64,000 nt of DNA from Lepeophtheirus salmonis (lineage: Eukaryota > Arthropoda > Copepoda > Siphonostomatoida > Caligidae): positions 2,728,001 through 2,792,000 of the forward strand of contig NC_052138.2 of NCBI RefSeq assembly GCF_016086655.4. The letters are read 5' to 3'. This document shows positions 61,722 through 64,000 of this stretch, in pieces (positions within the stretch are counted from its first letter, which is position 1; each line of letters starts with the position of its first letter). Made by a program: the position numbers and the translations under genes. The notes beneath the pieces are model-generated. The model made no database searches, was not told the DNA's origin, and saw nothing but the letters and a program-made list of their open reading frames with translations.

Positions 61722-62115
61722 TTTAGAACTATTCGGTAAAAATTTTATTTTTAGAAAAAAAAAAATTCAAAAATCCATAGTGTTTCTAAAAAATTTCAAA
61801 AAATCAAGAGAATTTCATAATATACGATTTTTTTTTTGGAAAAAAGTTTCTAAAATTAAATTTCAGATATAAAATTTTTTGAAAATATAATTCAAATATT
61901 AAATTGCTCATAGAAAATTAAATTTAAAAAAAATGTAGAGCTATTCGCAAAAAATTAAATTTTTTGGAAAAAAAAACTCAAAAATCTTGAGTTGTTCACA
62001 AAAAGATAATTTTTTTAAAATTTCAGCTAAAAAATTTTTCAAAAAAAAATTATAAATATTATATTTTTCGGAGAAAATTTTCTTAAGTCCATAGTTTTTA
62101 AATTTTGGAAAAATT
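61445..62115 (-). repeat. T-rich repeat, reverse copy E
   Basis: Reverse orientation of the same family: AGGAGTGTCCGCAGGATTG at the left is the complement of the right cap at 3897-3915. The body is A-rich with TTCACAGCTATTTACAAAAA units, and one block (61545-61645) is repeated at about 61760-61860 with CCATAGTGTTTCTGA/AAAAATTTC, CAAGAGAATTTCATA and GATTTTT words. Confidence 0.7.
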
Positions 62116-62653
62116 AAATCAAATTTCAAATATTCAATGTTGTAGACCAATAAAGACCGGTTCAAGGACTGACACATTTTATCAAGGCCGGAGTGATAGG
62201 TCAGCAGTCTTTTCAGTTTTGTTTTAGTCCAATTCAACACCATTGGTTAGTGATCACCCTAGTTTTGGATTAGGAAGAGAAATTCGTAATCCCAGTTATA
62301 TATATTTTCTCGAAAAATAGTAATTAATGCCTTTATTTTTTATCATTGTTGCTTTTGTTCTATGACCTTGCATTAAAGAACACGCACATTCCATTTGTTT
62401 ATCAAGGTTTGATGTTACTGATGTATATATAATCCGAATAAATTATATATACATTTCAAAATATTTAGAAATAACTTCACCATGATCCCCATACTTGTGA
62501 TGATGTTTGAAGAAAAAAAAAAAAAAAAACAACAATAAGGACTAGGCATAAAGATTCTCATAACTTATGAGTCATAAGTCATATCACATATTAATTATCC
62601 ACGCAGTATTTGCACGTGGATTACTACATATTACTCTCTTCTTTTTACAAATA
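62116..62653. other. GGTCC-type repeat and intergenic sequence
   Basis: 62140-62250 contains CCGGTTCAAGGACTGAC and GGCCGGAGTGATAGG, part of the GGTCC-type dispersed family. The remainder is AT-rich with an A-run near 62512-62529. Confidence 0.45.
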
Positions 62654-62732
62654 CAAGGGTGATCTGAAAACTTTCCGACCGAGATACAACCCATTTTTGA
62701 TTTATTTTTAACAGTCTCCTTCTAACTCTATA

Positions 62733-62842
62733 GGGCGCCCGCAAGGGTTGGGTTGGAATGGCTGTAACCCCTATAATGTCCAATTTTTCAAAAACCAAGA
62801 CAGCCCCCCCCTAATATATTACAACGGACGCCCTTCCTCAAC
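62733..62842 (+). repeat. Short GC-capped repeat copy inside the mariner shell
   Basis: It starts GGGCGCCCGCAAGGGTTGGG, contains TGGAATGGCTGTAACCCC, and ends CGGACGCCC. These are the cap words of the T-rich repeat family with almost no T-rich body. Confidence 0.6.
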
Positions 62843-62844
62843 AC

Positions 62845-63184
62845 TAGGGATGTCCAATCCGTGGCCCACTACTCCTTCTCGCTTCAAGTAGTATTTTTTA
62901 ACAAAATTGTAGTGTAGTAATATCTTCAAAAAACGTGGAACGCAACAAATACATACACACACTAAAAATTATTTTACGCCATCTCCTATTTTCAAAGAAT
63001 CTAACAGGGTTGTCAGATTGGTCTTGAAAAGTTAGATTTGGTCTAAAGTTGATATGTATATGTATTTAATTGTTTTGTTTTATGTAGCCTTTTTTCATTC
63101 AATTTAATTTAATAGGTTCTGTGGCTCACTACAATATTTCAAGTGTCAATGCGGCCCATTATGTTGACAGGTTGGACATCCCTG
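62845..63184. mobile_element. hAT-type MITE nested in the mariner shell
   Basis: The ends are inverted: TAGGGATGTCCAATCC at the left and, in reverse complement, CAGGGATGTCCAACCTG at the right. Eight-base flanks CTCAACAC and TTCTACAC agree at six positions, compatible with a decayed 8-bp hAT duplication. Both ends also carry TGGCCCA/GGCCCAT words. 340 bp, non-coding; a fragment of its interior recurs near 50945. Confidence 0.65.
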
Positions 63185-63613
63185 TTCTACACACTTCTAC
63201 CAGCGATACTCCCCTCTCTGTAACCTGTCCAAATAGTACTAGGGGTTTTTCGCTGCATAATAATTGTTCACGTCACACTTTTTGTTTTTGGTTCAATTAC
63301 TCAAAGCTGAATTGACTTAGACGCGTCAAATTTACGCACAACGACCCTTTATAGTTCTGCTATGTATTGTTTGAATCTGTTTAAAGGTTACACATTCTAA
63401 AAGAAATATTTTATGACAGCTTTAAACCTCGATATTGTCCATTTTCACAAAAACACTCACATATATTCACTCAAAAGATTGTTATGTAACAACTGCGGAT
63501 CCAAAATGGCTGAAAATTTACAGAGTAAATGATGCTAAATCGATGTGACTAACTTTAATTTATGAGTACTGGAATCTTCACGTTGAGGTAGGAAACTTTT
63601 CAGAACACCCTTG

Positions 63614-64000
63614 ACCATGTAATGTCACTCTTTTTAAATAATGAATAACGTGTTCACTTAGTTACTTATATTAGCCAGATACGTAATAACCGTAGGTCCT
63701 TCATATTTTGTTACTAAATAATATGAATGGAATTAGTAGACGTTAACTAGGTATGTTGCAAAAAATTTCAAATACTATTTTTTTCCCTTTTAAAACTGTT
63801 TGTCCTAATAGATAACGGCAAAGAATACATTTTGATACCAAAATCATGTCTTTAGCTACAATATTCAGGATGTTATGACCAATTTATCATCGAAATTTCA
63901 CAACTTTTTTAAACATAAAGATAATTGAATGAAATTTTCATAAATTACAGAGTACAGTCTAGTAAAAAACATGAAATTATTAAATACATCCAATTGAATT
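63614..64000. other. Intergenic to window end
   Basis: AT-rich; nothing recognised. Confidence 0.5.

Larger units (their letters stand above)
62654..63613. mobile_element. Decayed mariner-type shell with two nested insertions
   Basis: The left end AAGGGTGATCTGAAAACTTT follows TA at 62652-62653. The right end, in reverse complement, is AAGGGTGTTCTGAAAAGTTT; the right TA is lost. Inside, 63255-63335 (TTTTTGTTTTTGGTTCAATT, GACGCGTCAAATTT) matches the fragment at 46015-46075 in reverse, so that is element-internal sequence. The interval is enlarged by the two insertions listed next. No transposase reading frame remains. Confidence 0.65.

Overview
This is an AT-rich eukaryotic nuclear window: spliced genes with short GT-AG introns, metazoan proteins, and many decayed DNA transposons. 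The proteins are arthropod-like. The Tc1/mariner and hAT remnants and the overall style resemble a caligid copepod such as the salmon louse Lepeophtheirus; that assignment is an inference from memory, not a search result.

Layout. 1-7160 holds the last three visible exons of a synaptotagmin gene (+), whose introns contain a T-rich repeat, a deleted mariner and a complete hAT-type MITE. 7161-13321 is gene-free and holds decayed Tc1/mariner and hAT copies. 13322-43615 is a compact gene island: INTS1 (+), SMC5 (+), TAF10 (-), PMM2 (-), RpS6 (+), mitoribosomal mL65/MRPS30 (+), a long secreted charged low-complexity protein (+), YIF1 (-), SNF8/VPS22 (-), PSMG4 (-), TRAPPC4 (+) and an unnamed, possibly PALB2-like, protein (+). 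43616-64000 has no recognisable host gene. It is a transposon graveyard with Tc1/mariner derivatives flanked by TA duplications, hAT pieces, a fold-back structure, nested insertions and a dispersed T-rich repeat family.

The genes do not form one pathway; they are mostly housekeeping (snRNA and mRNA 3' processing, SMC5/6 genome maintenance, TFIID/SAGA, mannose metabolism, cytosolic and mitochondrial translation, ER-Golgi traffic, ESCRT-II, proteasome assembly). Three same-strand pairs are close (PSMG4-SNF8 37 bp, PMM2-TAF10 180 bp, TRAPPC4-next gene 316 bp), and the downstream ATG is preceded by an acceptor-like AG. This fits either 5' UTR introns or spliced-leader resolved operons.

Three genes (SMC5, the secreted protein, TRAPPC4) are broken by five small length changes, all inside homopolymer runs, while the other genes are intact. 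Sequencing or assembly error is the simplest reading, but true alleles cannot be excluded from sequence alone. I found no CRISPR array, rRNA or convincing tRNA gene. No single undescribed biological system stands out. The best candidates for new biology are the cysteine-free secreted protein, the possible operons and the uncharacterised repeat families.
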